Shown: positions 7,669-16,742, counted from the first letter of the stretch. The stretch: 64,000 bases of DNA from Clostridiales bacterium (GCA_022508285.1 JAFLVN010000005.1:1-64000); one strand, 5' to 3'. The notes: generated from the letters alone by a model not told the origin. A program made the numbers and translations.

Positions 7669-8868
7669 TTATTTCTTTAATTTGGCGATTTCCTTTTTGA
7701 ACATATCGCCCAGTCTGTGGATACCCAAGTCAATGCGTTCAACGCTTGAGTTGGAGAAGTTAAGGCGCATAGTGTTGAGTCCCGAACCGTCGGCATAGAA
7801 TACCTGACCCTGGATATACGCAACGTCGTGCTTGATTGCCTCGGGCGCAAGCTCAACCGTGTTGATGGGTGCATTGAATTCACCCCAAATGAACAAGCCG
7901 CCCTCCGCCTTTACGTACTTATATTCTTCGGGCATATATTTGTCGATAGCCGCAATCATGGCGTCTCTGCGCTCTCTGTATATAGGCAGAGCGTTTCTTA
8001 TATTTGCGGACAGTAGATTTCTCTTTAAATAAGTAGCAACTATAAGAAGAGAGAGATTTGAAGTAGTTACGTCTACGCCCTGCTTTGCGATTGCTATTTT
8101 GCGGATAACTTCGGCGTTACCTACCGCAACTCCCACTCTTAAACCGGGAGAGAGCACCTTTGAAAAGCTGGTGACGTAAACTACGTTGCCTGCCTTGTCG
8201 AAGCTCTTCATGCTGGGCACGGGAGTGCCGTCTAAACGGAGCTTGCTGTAGGGGTCGTCTTCAAGTACCATTACACCGTACTTTGCCGTGATTTCGGCAA
8301 TCTTTTTGCGGTTTTCAACGGTGTAGGTCTTGCCCGTGGGGTTGGAGAAGGTGGGTACGCAGTACAGCATTTTGGGCTTATACTTTTTGATTTTTGCTTC
8401 CAAATCTTCGAGTATAAGTCCGTTGTCGTCGGCGTCAACGCCTATGATTTTAGCCTGATAGGAGTCGAAAATCTGAATTGCCGTAAGGTAGGTAGGATTT
8501 TCAACGAGGACGCAATCGCCGGGGTTTACGAACACCTTTGTCATAAGGTCGATGCCCTGCTGTCCGCCGCTGATAACCTGTACATTTTCGGGTCCCATAC
8601 CCTCGATATTAACCGACCTGACGTAATCGATAAGCTGTTCGGTAAGCTCGGGGAAACCTTCTGTTTTGCCGTACTGCAAAACCTTTGTTGCATTGTCCCT
8701 GGAGAGCAATTCATACGCTATCTGCTGAACGTCCTTTTGAGGAAGCGTTTGGGTTGCGGGGAAGCCGCCTGCAAAAGAGATGATTTCCGGCCTTGTTAAA
8801 AGTTTTAAAATTTCTCTTGTAGCCGAGCCGTTCATCTTGCTCATTCTGTCGCTATAAATATAGTTCAT
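7669..8868 (-). CDS. PLP-dependent aminotransferase, LysN/2-aminoadipate-like
   Basis: 399 residues, fold type I. N-terminal IISFAGGFPATQTLP and LQYGKTEGFPELTEQL are typical of the MocR-related LysN/aromatic aminotransferase group. The PLP lysine is in SFSKVLSPGLRVG and the phosphate-binding Arg follows it. It transfers amino groups from a 2-amino acid to 2-oxoglutarate; substrate range in this group is broad (aminoadipate, aromatic, branched). It sits 14 bp before ilvE in the same direction, so the two are likely co-transcribed. Confidence 0.88.
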   Translation of the reverse strand: MNYIYSDRMSKMNGSATREILKLLTRPEIISFAGGFPATQTLPQKDVQQIAYELLSRDNATKVLQYGKTEGFPELTEQLIDYVRSVNIEGMGPENVQVISGGQQGIDLMTKVFVNPGDCVLVENPTYLTAIQIFDSYQAKIIGVDADDNGLILEDLEAKIKKYKPKMLYCVPTFSNPTGKTYTVENRKKIAEITAKYGVMVLEDDPYSKLRLDGTPVPSMKSFDKAGNVVYVTSFSKVLSPGLRVGVAVGNAEVIRKIAIAKQGVDVTTSNLSLLIVATYLKRNLLSANIRNALPIYRERRDAMIAAIDKYMPEEYKYVKAEGGLFIWGEFNAPINTVELAPEAIKHDVAYIQGQVFYADGSGLNTMRLNFSNSSVERIDLGIHRLGDMFKKEIAKLKK

Positions 8869-8899
8869 TATTTCACCTATACCTAAAATTTATTATTTA

Positions 8900-10207
8900 T
8901 CAGTCCTTGATAAGACCGAGTTCTTTTGCTTTTTGAGTGAGCTCGTCGCGGAACTTGGGATGAGCTATGGAGATTATAGCCTTTGCTCTGTCTGCAACCG
9001 AGAGTCCGCGAAGATTTACCACGCCGTATTCGGTTACGAGATAGTGCAAATCGTTGCGGGAGAGAGATACCGTTGCGCCCGGCTTGAGTTGTGGAACTAT
9101 GCGGCTTATCTCCACTCTTTCGTCGCCGTTGCCCGTGCGGACGTTAGCTGTGGAGTAGAGAGCGATAAACGCCCTGCCGCCCTTTGACATCTGAGCGCCG
9201 ATTGCCGTATCCATCTGACCGCCCGTGCCGCTGTACTGCTTTGAGCCTAAGCTTTCGCTGCAGCACTGACCGGTGAGGTCGACTTCCAAAGTGGTGTTGA
9301 TTGATACCTGGTTGTCGTTCTTAGCCAAAGTTTCGTATGCGTTGCAGTAGCTGCAATCCATTACGAGCACGTCGGGGTTGTTGTTTACGTATTCATAAAC
9401 CTTATCCGTACCGAGCACGATGCTGGTGACAATTTTGCCCTTGTGCAGGGTCTTTTTGCTGCCGTTTACAACTCCCTTCTTTGCAAGCTCGGCTATGCCG
9501 TCGCCAAGAAGCTCGGTGTGTATGCCCAAGTCCTTCTTTGTTTCAAGGAACTGAACGACCGAGTTGGGAATAGAGCCTATGCCGATTTGCAGACAGTCGC
9601 CGTCGTTTATGAACTTGGATATGTAGCCGCCTATCGTCTTGTCCTTTTCGTTGATGGGCGCGGTTTTATCCTGTACCATGGGGAAATCGACGGGAACGAA
9701 ATAGTCAACCTCGGACTCGTCTATAACTGCGTCACCGTAGGTAAAAGGCATGTTGGGGTTGACTTCCATTATGACCGTCTTTGCACGGCGCATAACTTCT
9801 CTGTCGTAAATGTTGCTTAAGCCTAACGAAATTTTTCCGTCCTTGTTGGGAGGCGTGCAGGTACCTACGAAAAGGTCGGGATCGCCGCCGGCGCAGATTG
9901 TTATTGCAGTCTTGCGAAGGTGCGTGGGCGTGTATGATACCGTTTTAAGGGTATTGTACGCATTGCGGGTGGGTCCCGAGAAGAATACGCTGTTAATCTT
10001 TATGTTGTTGCCGTATTCGGGGTTCTCGAGGAAGGGATACGACCTCATGGTAAGGCACATCCAAATGCTGAGGCCTCTGGGTTTATCGAGGATCTTGTGC
10101 AGATTGCTCATAAAGCCCTGGGGCTCTACCGTGGCGTCGCCCACCGCTATTTTATAGTTGTCTTTAACCAGCGCAAGCGCCTGGTCTATTGTGATTGTTT
10201 TTGCCAT
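8900..10207 (-). CDS. Acetyl-CoA hydrolase/4-hydroxybutyrate CoA-transferase family
   Basis: 435 residues, the usual length of the Cat1/Cat2/AbfT family. Conserved stretches include GIGSIPNSVVQFL, HTELLGDGIAEL (expected catalytic Glu), SGTGGQMDTAIGAQMSKGGRAF and the C-terminal DLHYLVTEYGVVNLRGLS. It swaps CoA between an acyl-CoA and acetate through a glutamyl-CoA intermediate. Beside a 2-oxoacid oxidoreductase it would convert the acyl-CoA product into free acid while saving the thioester as acetyl-CoA. The exact substrate is not fixed by sequence. GGAG lies upstream of the ATG. Confidence 0.9.
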   Translation of the reverse strand: MAKTITIDQALALVKDNYKIAVGDATVEPQGFMSNLHKILDKPRGLSIWMCLTMRSYPFLENPEYGNNIKINSVFFSGPTRNAYNTLKTVSYTPTHLRKTAITICAGGDPDLFVGTCTPPNKDGKISLGLSNIYDREVMRRAKTVIMEVNPNMPFTYGDAVIDESEVDYFVPVDFPMVQDKTAPINEKDKTIGGYISKFINDGDCLQIGIGSIPNSVVQFLETKKDLGIHTELLGDGIAELAKKGVVNGSKKTLHKGKIVTSIVLGTDKVYEYVNNNPDVLVMDCSYCNAYETLAKNDNQVSINTTLEVDLTGQCCSESLGSKQYSGTGGQMDTAIGAQMSKGGRAFIALYSTANVRTGNGDERVEISRIVPQLKPGATVSLSRNDLHYLVTEYGVVNLRGLSVADRAKAIISIAHPKFRDELTQKAKELGLIKD

Positions 10208-10271
10208 TTATATCTCCTGATTAAATTGTTCTATTTCAGTAATTCTAAACCCTATTATTCTTTGTAATTCT

Positions 10272-10391
10272 AAACCGCAGAGATGCGAGCCAGACAAGGC
10301 GAACGAGTACCGACGCAGGGAGCGTACTATGCCGTACGTGACCAAGGCGGCACGGAGTTCAACACAGTATGGCGAAGCATATATGCGGTTT
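10272..10391 (+). repeat. Structured dispersed element, copy A
   Basis: 120 bp bounded by AAACCGCA and TGCGGTTT, which pair. Inside are helix P2 ATGC/GCAT, P2b GCCA/TGGC, conserved GACAAGGC, P3 GAAC/GTTC, hairpin P4 CGTAC/GTACG and conserved AACACAGTAT. It lies between the Gate-protein stop and the CoA-transferase start, reading opposite to both. The 13-mer GTAATTCTAAACC occurs twice at its left edge. Confidence 0.85.
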
Positions 10392-10396
10392 AATTT

Positions 10397-11683
10397 TTAT
10401 AGCATTAGGGCGAAGAGCGCATAAATCCAATGTGCGCAGAAGCCCGCTATAAGTCCGCCAAGCATATGGAACAGAATAGAGCTTACTGTGAGTTTGCGGA
10501 TACCCATGCTGTCCATCATTGAAACCCGTGTGGATAAGAATCCGCTCCAAAACATGCACATGGAGGTGAACACGGCAATTTCCGTTGCGGTGTACATGTT
10601 GTCACCGACAAGCTCTACCGCCGCTCCTGCGCTTCCGAGAGCGGTTATGGGTACGCTGATTGCCGAGGGATTATCAAAGCCGAACAGCCAGTTGAACACA
10701 ACCGAAAGCTTTTCGCCTATCCACGGAAGCAGAGCAACGCCCTCCTCCGCACCGCCGGTATAGCCGCCCGTCGGCATTCCGTTCGTCAAAAGCATTACGG
10801 TGTTTGCGATAATCAGTACGCCCGGAATTATAGCAAGTCCTATTTTAACGCCGCTTGCACCGCCCTCCAAAAGGCTGTCGAAGAACCTTTGAAGGAATCC
10901 GCCCGAACGCACCTCACGCTGCTTTAAGACGTCGTAATCGTGATCGGTGTGCGGGGTCGCCTCCTCGTCGCCGTATATCTTTTTCGCCCTGTAAAGCATT
11001 ATTCTGGTGGAGAATATACTCCCTATAACCGCACCTAAAACGCCTGCTACTATTGCAAGCCCCGTGGAGCCGTTGCCGACAATCGAAGTGCTTGCCAGCT
11101 TTATTATTACTATCAGTCCCATACCGAACGCCGTGCCTATGCTTGCAAGTCCGGCAAGCTGATATTTTTTGAAATATCTTCTGTATTTGGGGTCGTCCGT
11201 GAGCGTGAGCACGGCGGGGTTATCGGAAAGAAAAACCGAGAAAATTGCCATGGAAGTTGCGCCCGGCATACCGTAAATAGGTTTCATCAGAGGTGATAAA
11301 GCCTTGTTTGCGAGCGCAATTACACCGAATTCCGTTAAAACTGAGCCAAGCGCACCGACAATTACCGAAACACTTAAAAGATAAAAGCAAGTTTCCGTCA
11401 ATAATTTCATGGCGTTCGCAAATATGGTGTTCAGCATATTGCCGAAACCCATAATGCAGGCAATCGGCACGAATATAGCCAAAACCACACCAAGAGTAAC
11501 GAAACCCTCTATGCTGACAACCTTTTTAAGCACGAAATTCGGGTCGTTGTTTTCGATTTTTACCGTTTTATGCTCGACAACCTCTTTTTTTTGAGGAAGC
11601 GTTCCGGCTGCGTCTGTAATTCCGATTTCGGAATCGGCGCTCTCTTTATTTACTTTCGGGTCGGTCGGTTTTTTCTTCCTCAT
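10397..11683 (-). CDS. Integral membrane protein with nucleoside-recognition (Gate) domains, YjiH/CD0519-like
   Basis: 428 residues from ATG 11683, chosen because GGAG lies 7 bp upstream. A longer frame would begin inside the terminator hairpin at 11721-11755. An N-terminal charged, Lys-rich cytoplasmic segment (about 60 residues) is followed by many hydrophobic segments, with Gate-like stretches (GVIALANKALSPLMKPIYGMP, LSDNPAVLTLTDD) and a second Gate half near FDNPSAISVP. Such proteins are suspected transporters with unknown substrates. Placement between the amino-acid oxidising genes and the CoA-transferase hints at uptake of an amino acid or export of a product; that is inference. Confidence 0.75.
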   Translation of the reverse strand: MRKKKPTDPKVNKESADSEIGITDAAGTLPQKKEVVEHKTVKIENNDPNFVLKKVVSIEGFVTLGVVLAIFVPIACIMGFGNMLNTIFANAMKLLTETCFYLLSVSVIVGALGSVLTEFGVIALANKALSPLMKPIYGMPGATSMAIFSVFLSDNPAVLTLTDDPKYRRYFKKYQLAGLASIGTAFGMGLIVIIKLASTSIVGNGSTGLAIVAGVLGAVIGSIFSTRIMLYRAKKIYGDEEATPHTDHDYDVLKQREVRSGGFLQRFFDSLLEGGASGVKIGLAIIPGVLIIANTVMLLTNGMPTGGYTGGAEEGVALLPWIGEKLSVVFNWLFGFDNPSAISVPITALGSAGAAVELVGDNMYTATEIAVFTSMCMFWSGFLSTRVSMMDSMGIRKLTVSSILFHMLGGLIAGFCAHWIYALFALML

Positions 11684-11720
11684 TAAAGTTCTCCAAATTA
11701 TCCGAGTATTAAAACGAAAT

Positions 11721-11755
11721 AAAATGTCTTCGCCAAATAAATGAGAAGACATTTT
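11721..11755 (-). terminator. Terminator ending the 2-oxoacid oxidoreductase operon
   Basis: AAAATGTCTTC (11721-11731) pairs with 11745-11755, an 11-bp stem with a 13-base loop, followed on the minus strand by ATTTCGTTTT. It lies between the gamma subunit stop and the ribosome site of the next gene. Confidence 0.7.
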
Positions 11756-11773
11756 ACTTTACGCTTTAATTAA

Positions 11774-12307
11774 TCAGATGAGCTTGCTCATGTACTCGTA
11801 GCCTGCTTTGAGACACTCGATATTTGCGGGAATAACCTTGGGTTTGCTCTCGAACACGTGTTCAACAGCTTGGGTTGCAGACTCCAAAGATATATCCTTA
11901 AATATAGGAAGCAGTGCGCCGAGCATATACACGTTAGCGCCCCTCTTGTTGATTGCCGCAGCTAACGTATCTACGGGGATTTCGTAGACCTTGCAATCCT
12001 TGCGGGTAGTCTTAATTTTAACTATGTCGGAGTTGGTTATTATTATTCCGCCCTTTTTAACGGTGCCTTCGAACTTAGTGAGCGAGGGCTCGTTGAAAGC
12101 TATTAAAATGTCGGGGGTGTCGATAACGGGTGCGGCAATCTCTTCTGCCGAGTAGATAACCGAGCAGTTAGCCGTACCACCGCGCATTTCGGGACCGTAG
12201 GAAGGAAGCCAGGATGTGTTCAGATTCTGCTCGATAGCCGAATAAGAAATAAACTTGCCGAGTGACAGAACGCCCTGTCCGCCGAATCCGCTTATTGTAA
12301 GTTTCAT
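11774..12307 (-). CDS. 2-oxoacid:ferredoxin oxidoreductase, gamma subunit
   Basis: 177 residues from ATG 12307, chosen because GGAGGG precedes it by 8 bp and the protein then opens MKLTISGFGGQGVLSLG, the standard start of the gamma subunit. Conserved LNTSWLPSYGPEMRGGTANC follows. It is part of the heterotetrameric 2-oxoacid oxidoreductase with the three genes upstream; this domain helps bind CoA. The start is 1 bp after the beta subunit stop, so the operon is tight. Confidence 0.93.
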   Translation of the reverse strand: MKLTISGFGGQGVLSLGKFISYSAIEQNLNTSWLPSYGPEMRGGTANCSVIYSAEEIAAPVIDTPDILIAFNEPSLTKFEGTVKKGGIIITNSDIVKIKTTRKDCKVYEIPVDTLAAAINKRGANVYMLGALLPIFKDISLESATQAVEHVFESKPKVIPANIECLKAGYEYMSKLI

Positions 12308-12308
12308 A

Positions 12309-13061
12309 TTAATTTCCCTCCTTCGTTGTGTCTTTATATACGCCGAGCGGGTAGAACTCACAGCCCTTGGTCTTTACGAATTCCATTGAATCGAGCGGGG
12401 TCATATGATAGTTCGTAGGGCAGTTTGCAAGTACTTCGATGAAGGATAAGCCCTTCTTTGCCATCTGGGTTTCGAATGCCTTTTTGATGGCTTTCTTTGC
12501 AGCGCGTACGTGGGGTACGTCGAACACCGCAACACGTTCGATGTATGCGGGACCGGTTAAGGTTGCAAGCATTTCGCTCATATGTACGGGGTTGCCGTAG
12601 ATTTTGGGGTCACGGCCGTTGGGGCAGGTCGTAGCCTTTTCGCCGGGCATCGTGGTGGGTGCCATCTGACCGCCGGTCATGCCGTAAATTCCGTTGTTGA
12701 TGAAGATTACGGTGATGTTTTCTCCTCTCATGCAGGCGTGTACGGTCTCTGCCATACCGATGGAAGCAAGGTCGCCGTCGCCCTGATACGAGAAGATAAT
12801 GTTATCGGGGTTTACTACCCTTCTTACGGCGCTGGCAACAGCGGGTGCTCTGCCGTGAGCCGCCTGATACATATCGCATTTGAAATAATTATATCCGAAT
12901 ACCGCACAACCTACGGGAACTACGCCGATTGCGTTATCCGTTTTGCCGAGCTCTTCCAAAACTTCGGCAATAAGTCTGTGAACGATACCGTGTGCGCAAC
13001 CCGGGCAATAATGCAGGTGCACGTCTGTGAGCATCTTAGGCTTTTCTGCTACTAACTTCAT
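12309..13061 (-). CDS. 2-oxoacid:ferredoxin oxidoreductase, beta (thiamine diphosphate) subunit
   Basis: 250 residues. HYCPGCAHGIVHRL at the N-terminus and the thiamine diphosphate motif QGDGDLASIG then NNGIYGMTGGQ mark the beta subunit of the KorB/VorA type. It holds the TPP cofactor where the 2-oxoacid is decarboxylated. Cys in CPGC is likely a ligand for the proximal Fe-S cluster in this family. It is co-transcribed with the alpha, gamma and delta subunits. Confidence 0.93.
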   Translation of the reverse strand: MKLVAEKPKMLTDVHLHYCPGCAHGIVHRLIAEVLEELGKTDNAIGVVPVGCAVFGYNYFKCDMYQAAHGRAPAVASAVRRVVNPDNIIFSYQGDGDLASIGMAETVHACMRGENITVIFINNGIYGMTGGQMAPTTMPGEKATTCPNGRDPKIYGNPVHMSEMLATLTGPAYIERVAVFDVPHVRAAKKAIKKAFETQMAKKGLSFIEVLANCPTNYHMTPLDSMEFVKTKGCEFYPLGVYKDTTKEGN

Positions 13062-13063
13062 AA

Positions 13064-14119
13064 TTATTTGCCCTCCTTAACGTATTTTACCAAATCTGCG
13101 GGCATCATAATGTTGCCGCCGCAACGACCGTAGAACTCAACGGGCTTTTTGCCGTCTACCGCAAGACGAACGTCCTCTACCATCTGACCCATGCTCATTT
13201 CAACGGTTATAAACTTCTTAACGCCCTTCTTGCCTGCCGTCTTTGCGATTACGTCGGTGGGGAAAGGATAGAGCGTGATGGGTCGGATAAGACCTGCTTT
13301 AACGCCCTGTGCGCGGAGCTCTAAAACTGCCGATTTGCAGATACGAGCAACCGAGCCGTAAGCTACGAATACGATTTCCGCGTCCTCGTTATGATATTCT
13401 TCGAACTTAGTCTCGTTCTTTGCAATAACCGCATACTTTTCGAAGAGGCGGTGATTGAAAGCTTCGAGATCGTCGGGCTCGATACGAATGGAATTGATGA
13501 GCCTCTGCTTGCCGTCGGAATGTCCGCAAGCCGCCCAGCTGTCTTTATCGGGAAGTTTGCTTAAATCCTTCATGGGAGGGATTTCGGCAGTTTCCATCAT
13601 CTGACCGAGCATACCGTCGCCGATAATCATAACGGGGTTGCGGTATTTATCTGCAACGTCGAATGCGTTGTAGGTGATGTCAACAAATTCCTGAACGGTG
13701 CTGGGAGCGTAAACTATGCAGTGATAGTCGCCGTGACCGCCGCCCTTGGTTGCCTGGAAGTAGTCGCCCTGAGCGGGTGAAATGCCGCCGAGTCCGGGAC
13801 CGGAACGCATCATGTTTACGATAACGCAGGGAAGTTCCGCGCCTGCGATATAGCTGATGCCTTCCTGCTTTAAGCTGACGCCGGGGCTTGAGGAGCTGGT
13901 CATAGCTCTTGCGCCTGCGCCTGCTGCGCCGTAGACCATGTTGATAGCCGAAACTTCGCTTTCAGCCTGAATGAAAGCGCCGCCGACTTCAAAAAGTCTC
14001 CACGACATATATTCGGGTATTTCGTTCTGAGGCGTGATGGGATATCCGAAGAAATATCTGCAACCTGCCGCAACCGCAGCTTCGGCAATCGCCTCGTTGC
14101 CTTTCCAAAGTTTTTTCAT
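13064..14119 (-). CDS. vorB: 2-oxoacid:ferredoxin oxidoreductase, alpha subunit (VorB type)
   Basis: 351 residues. It opens LWKGNEAIAEAAVAAGCRYFFGYPITPQ, the usual start of the alpha subunit, with FIQAESEVSAINM and SSSSPGVSLKQEGISY supplying the pyrophosphate-side contacts to TPP. Length and sequence fit the group annotated as 3-methyl-2-oxobutanoate dehydrogenase subunit VorB, so branched-chain 2-oxoacids are the favoured substrates. 2-oxoglutarate or other 2-oxoacids remain possible because the family is hard to split by eye. Confidence 0.9.
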   Translation of the reverse strand: MKKLWKGNEAIAEAAVAAGCRYFFGYPITPQNEIPEYMSWRLFEVGGAFIQAESEVSAINMVYGAAGAGARAMTSSSSPGVSLKQEGISYIAGAELPCVIVNMMRSGPGLGGISPAQGDYFQATKGGGHGDYHCIVYAPSTVQEFVDITYNAFDVADKYRNPVMIIGDGMLGQMMETAEIPPMKDLSKLPDKDSWAACGHSDGKQRLINSIRIEPDDLEAFNHRLFEKYAVIAKNETKFEEYHNEDAEIVFVAYGSVARICKSAVLELRAQGVKAGLIRPITLYPFPTDVIAKTAGKKGVKKFITVEMSMGQMVEDVRLAVDGKKPVEFYGRCGGNIMMPADLVKYVKEGK

Positions 14120-14146
14120 CTTTTCTAATTCCTCCTATCTTTATAA

Positions 14147-14359
14147 TCAATCGCGATAAACGGTGATTACACTGTCGGGACACATAATTGCGCAGCTTGC
14201 GCAACCGATGCATTCGTCCATATTGTTACATTCCGCTACGTTATATCCTTTTGCATTTGTGCGCTTGGATAAAGCTAAAATTTGTTTCGGACAAGCGTTG
14301 ACGCATAAGCTGCAGCCTTTGCAATACTCTTCGCGGAACTCAACCTTTCCTTTTGCCAT
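14147..14359 (-). CDS. 2-oxoacid:ferredoxin oxidoreductase, delta (2[4Fe-4S]) subunit
   Basis: 70 residues from ATG 14359, selected over the upstream ATG because GGGGG sits at the right distance and MAKGKVEFREEYCKGC is the normal start. Two clusters are predicted by CKGCSLCVNACP and CIGCASCAIMCP. It carries electrons from the TPP site toward soluble ferredoxin. As first gene of the operon it follows a strong promoter (14436-14464). Confidence 0.93.
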   Translation of the reverse strand: MAKGKVEFREEYCKGCSLCVNACPKQILALSKRTNAKGYNVAECNNMDECIGCASCAIMCPDSVITVYRD

Positions 14360-14435
14360 AAACAAGACCCCCTGAAATTTTTGGTGTTGCGACAAATTCA
14401 TACAAGAATCGTCTCGTTAATTTGTTCACACTTAA

Positions 14436-14464
14436 ATAATAAGTTATAAAATTAATAAAGTCAA
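14436..14464 (-). promoter_or_regulatory. Promoter of the 2-oxoacid oxidoreductase operon
   Basis: Minus strand: TTGACT (14464-14459), 17-bp spacer, TATTAT (14441-14436). The leader to the ferredoxin ATG is about 70 nt. Confidence 0.75.
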
Positions 14465-14545
14465 TCAATTCTTGAAAAATTTTATTTATAAAAATATTTT
14501 CATATTTTTCCAAAGGCGCGTCACGCTAAAAATATTATATTATAA

Positions 14546-14583
14546 CAAAAACCGCTTGATGAGTGGTAAGCTCGTCAAGCGGT
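14546..14583 (-). terminator. Terminator of the DegV gene
   Basis: ACCGCTTGATGAG pairs with CTCGTCAAGCGGT (13 bp with one G-T) and is followed on the minus strand by TTTTTG. It lies about 50 bp beyond the stop. Confidence 0.8.
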
Positions 14584-14631
14584 AAAGTTATAAAAATATT
14601 GGGGTTAAGCGTCACGCTTACGGAACGCTTG

Positions 14632-15531
14632 TTAAAATTCGTTGCGTTCGCTTTTGGAGAGATAGCCGAGTGCAAACGCACCGGGACCCACGTGCGAGCC
14701 GATGACCGGCCCCATTATGGAAACGTGCGGCTCAATGCCGAACTCCGAGCGCACGAATTCTTCGAGCTCCTTTGCAGGTCCTTCGTTGTCGGTATGAACA
14801 ATGAACAGGTAATTGTAATCGGGGTCGGGACCCTCCGTGCGCAGCTTATCCTTTATAAACGATATAGCCTTTTTAGACCCCTTGACCTTGGCAAGAGGGT
14901 AAAGCTTGCCCTCTTTATCGAAAGTGAGTATCGGCTTTATGTTGAGCATCGTACCGAATGCGGCAGCCGCCGCGGACACCCTGCCCCCCTTTTTGAGGTA
15001 CGTAAGGTCGTCCGCAACTATGTAGTGCTGAATATGCAGGCGGAGCGAGGTGCACAACTCGTGCGTTTCCTTGGCGGTTTTGCCCTCGTTGCGGCATTTG
15101 AGCGCAATTTGCACGAGCGCACCCTGACCCACCGTTGCCGTAAGCGGGTCAACCACGTAAACGTTGAACTTGGGATAGTCGGCTTTGACGTCAGCTGCAG
15201 CCTTTGCCGCCACGTCCTTCGTGGGTGATAGCCCCGAAGAAATCGTGAAGTGGACGACATCCTCCGCCCCCTCTTTTGCAAGCTTTAAAAAGTGATTGTA
15301 GTGCGCCTCGTAATTGAGCATTGACGTGCGTGAAAAAGCGCCGCCCCGCAGTTCGTTATAAAAATCCACGTATTGCTGATAGCAAGTGAAGTTATCCAAC
15401 CTGTCCTGCATTGTGCCGTCTTTCCCCTCCACGGTGAAGGTGAGCGACACGTGCTTTATATCGTTTTCGACAATAAAGTCGTGGTAGAGATCACAAGTGG
15501 AATCGGACGATAAAGTAAATTTATAATCCAT
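14632..15531 (-). CDS. DegV family fatty-acid-binding protein (FakB-like)
   Basis: 300 residues from ATG 15531; GGAGAG is 5-6 bp upstream, and the protein then begins with FTLSSDSTCDLYHDF, the usual DegV start. Conserved FTISSGLSPTKD and YVVDPLTATVGQGAL follow. DegV/FakB proteins bind a long-chain fatty acid and present it to the FakA kinase for phospholipid synthesis. fakA is not in the window. It is a single-gene unit with its own terminator. Confidence 0.88.
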   Translation of the reverse strand: MDYKFTLSSDSTCDLYHDFIVENDIKHVSLTFTVEGKDGTMQDRLDNFTCYQQYVDFYNELRGGAFSRTSMLNYEAHYNHFLKLAKEGAEDVVHFTISSGLSPTKDVAAKAAADVKADYPKFNVYVVDPLTATVGQGALVQIALKCRNEGKTAKETHELCTSLRLHIQHYIVADDLTYLKKGGRVSAAAAAFGTMLNIKPILTFDKEGKLYPLAKVKGSKKAISFIKDKLRTEGPDPDYNYLFIVHTDNEGPAKELEEFVRSEFGIEPHVSIMGPVIGSHVGPGAFALGYLSKSERNEF

Positions 15532-15629
15532 AATTACTCTCCATTTTAATTGAACTGAGTATAACACATATTTTTAAAAAGTGCAACTTTGTGATAAAAA
15601 ATACAAAAAATTAATTTTTGTTGTCTAAT

Positions 15630-16742
15630 CTATTCACGGTCGACAGTGATTACAAGCTCGTAATTTTCTGAAAATTGTAGCCTTTCACTTATTTTTTTCT
15701 TAATTTCCCCATCTGAAAGCTTGCACGAAAAGGGCACGCAGGCATCGAAAATAATCTTTGTTTTCAAGCCCCGCACAAGTCGCAGGTCGTGTATTTCCAA
15801 CCCATCTTCAAGCCCTGCAAGATTTTCCTTTACCTCTGCTTCTATCCGGCGAGCCTCGGTATCCTGCAAATCGACAGGGTCGAGGTGTGCGGTGAGATTT
15901 ACGCCGAACTCCGTTAAAACACCGCTTTCGAGCCCGTCTAAAACGGCGTGCGCTTCGAGTGCGGGAAGCCCCGCATCCATCTCCACGTGCGCCGTGGCAA
16001 AATACATGTCCCTGCCGTAGCCGAGAACCCGCAAATCGTGCACGCCTAAAACGTTACAACCCGAAAGCAGATACTCTTTGATATTTTTAACGAGTTGTTC
16101 ATCGGGCGCCTGTCCCAACAGCTTCGAGCCCATTTCAACGAGCAGCCGTATCCCCTGCACTGCAACAAACAGCGCAACGACGATGCCCATCCAGCCGTCC
16201 ACCGACACCCCCGCATAAAGCGAAACGAGAGCGCCGATTATTACGGCGGCGGTGGCTATACAGTCGCACAAGCTATCCGTTGCGGCGGCACGAAGAGCAT
16301 CGGATTGTAACTTTTTTGCCGATATGCGGTAGAATACGAACATTCCCGCCTTAACGGCTATTGAAAGCCCGAGCACTAAAAATACCACCCACGTGCCCGA
16401 AAACTCTGCGCCATCTATAATTTTAATTATCGACTCACGGAAAAGCTCCGCCGCCAAAAACAGCACAATAAAGCCGATTATCATGGAAGCGACGTATTCC
16501 GCACGGCGGTGACCGTAGGGATGCTCCTTGTCGGCGGGCTTTTCGGATATTTTAAAGGACACGAGAGCCACTGCACTGCTGCCGCAGTCGCTCAGGTTGT
16601 TGAAGCCGTCCGCCGCAACCGAAACAAGCCCGAATATAAGCCCCACGGCAATTTTGGAAGCGGCAAGCAGAATATTGCAGACGATGCCTATACCGCTTAC
16701 CGCCGCACCCGTGCGGGTGCGGTTTTTTGAATCGAGTGCCAT
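15630..16742 (-). CDS. Cation diffusion facilitator (CDF) family metal exporter
   Basis: 370 residues from ATG 16742. Six membrane segments span about residues 12-210, with VSVAADGFNNLSDCGSS (helix 2 metal site, Asp residues) and KPADKEHPYGHRRAEYVAS between helices 2 and 3, and DSLCDCIATA in helix 5. The cytoplasmic tail has the CDF dimerisation fold (DAGLPALEAHAVLDGLE). It exports Zn, Fe or Mn by antiport; the metal is not resolved. The start codon lies 6 bp after a consensus -10 box with no ribosome site, so the transcript looks leaderless. Confidence 0.9.
   Translation of the reverse strand: MALDSKNRTRTGAAVSGIGIVCNILLAASKIAVGLIFGLVSVAADGFNNLSDCGSSAVALVSFKISEKPADKEHPYGHRRAEYVASMIIGFIVLFLAAELFRESIIKIIDGAEFSGTWVVFLVLGLSIAVKAGMFVFYRISAKKLQSDALRAAATDSLCDCIATAAVIIGALVSLYAGVSVDGWMGIVVALFVAVQGIRLLVEMGSKLLGQAPDEQLVKNIKEYLLSGCNVLGVHDLRVLGYGRDMYFATAHVEMDAGLPALEAHAVLDGLESGVLTEFGVNLTAHLDPVDLQDTEARRIEAEVKENLAGLEDGLEIHDLRLVRGLKTKIIFDACVPFSCKLSDGEIKKKISERLQFSENYELVITVDRE

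Noticed and set aside
10240-10276. Doubled short motifs at the left edge of A (GTAATTCTAAACC) and E (TTTAATGCAA) as target-site duplications
   Set aside because: Both repeats lie on the same side of the element, whereas a target-site duplication should flank it. Kept only as a remark.
10272-10391. Elements A-F as a standard MITE
   Set aside because: The ends are complementary but change sequence between copies while keeping pairing, which a transposase-recognised terminal repeat would not do; no clear target-site duplication is seen on both sides and no transposase is present.
11684-11752. N-terminal extension of the Gate-domain protein (start at 11752)
   Set aside because: It would begin inside a terminator hairpin and lacks a ribosome site; ATG 11683 has GGAG at 7 bp.
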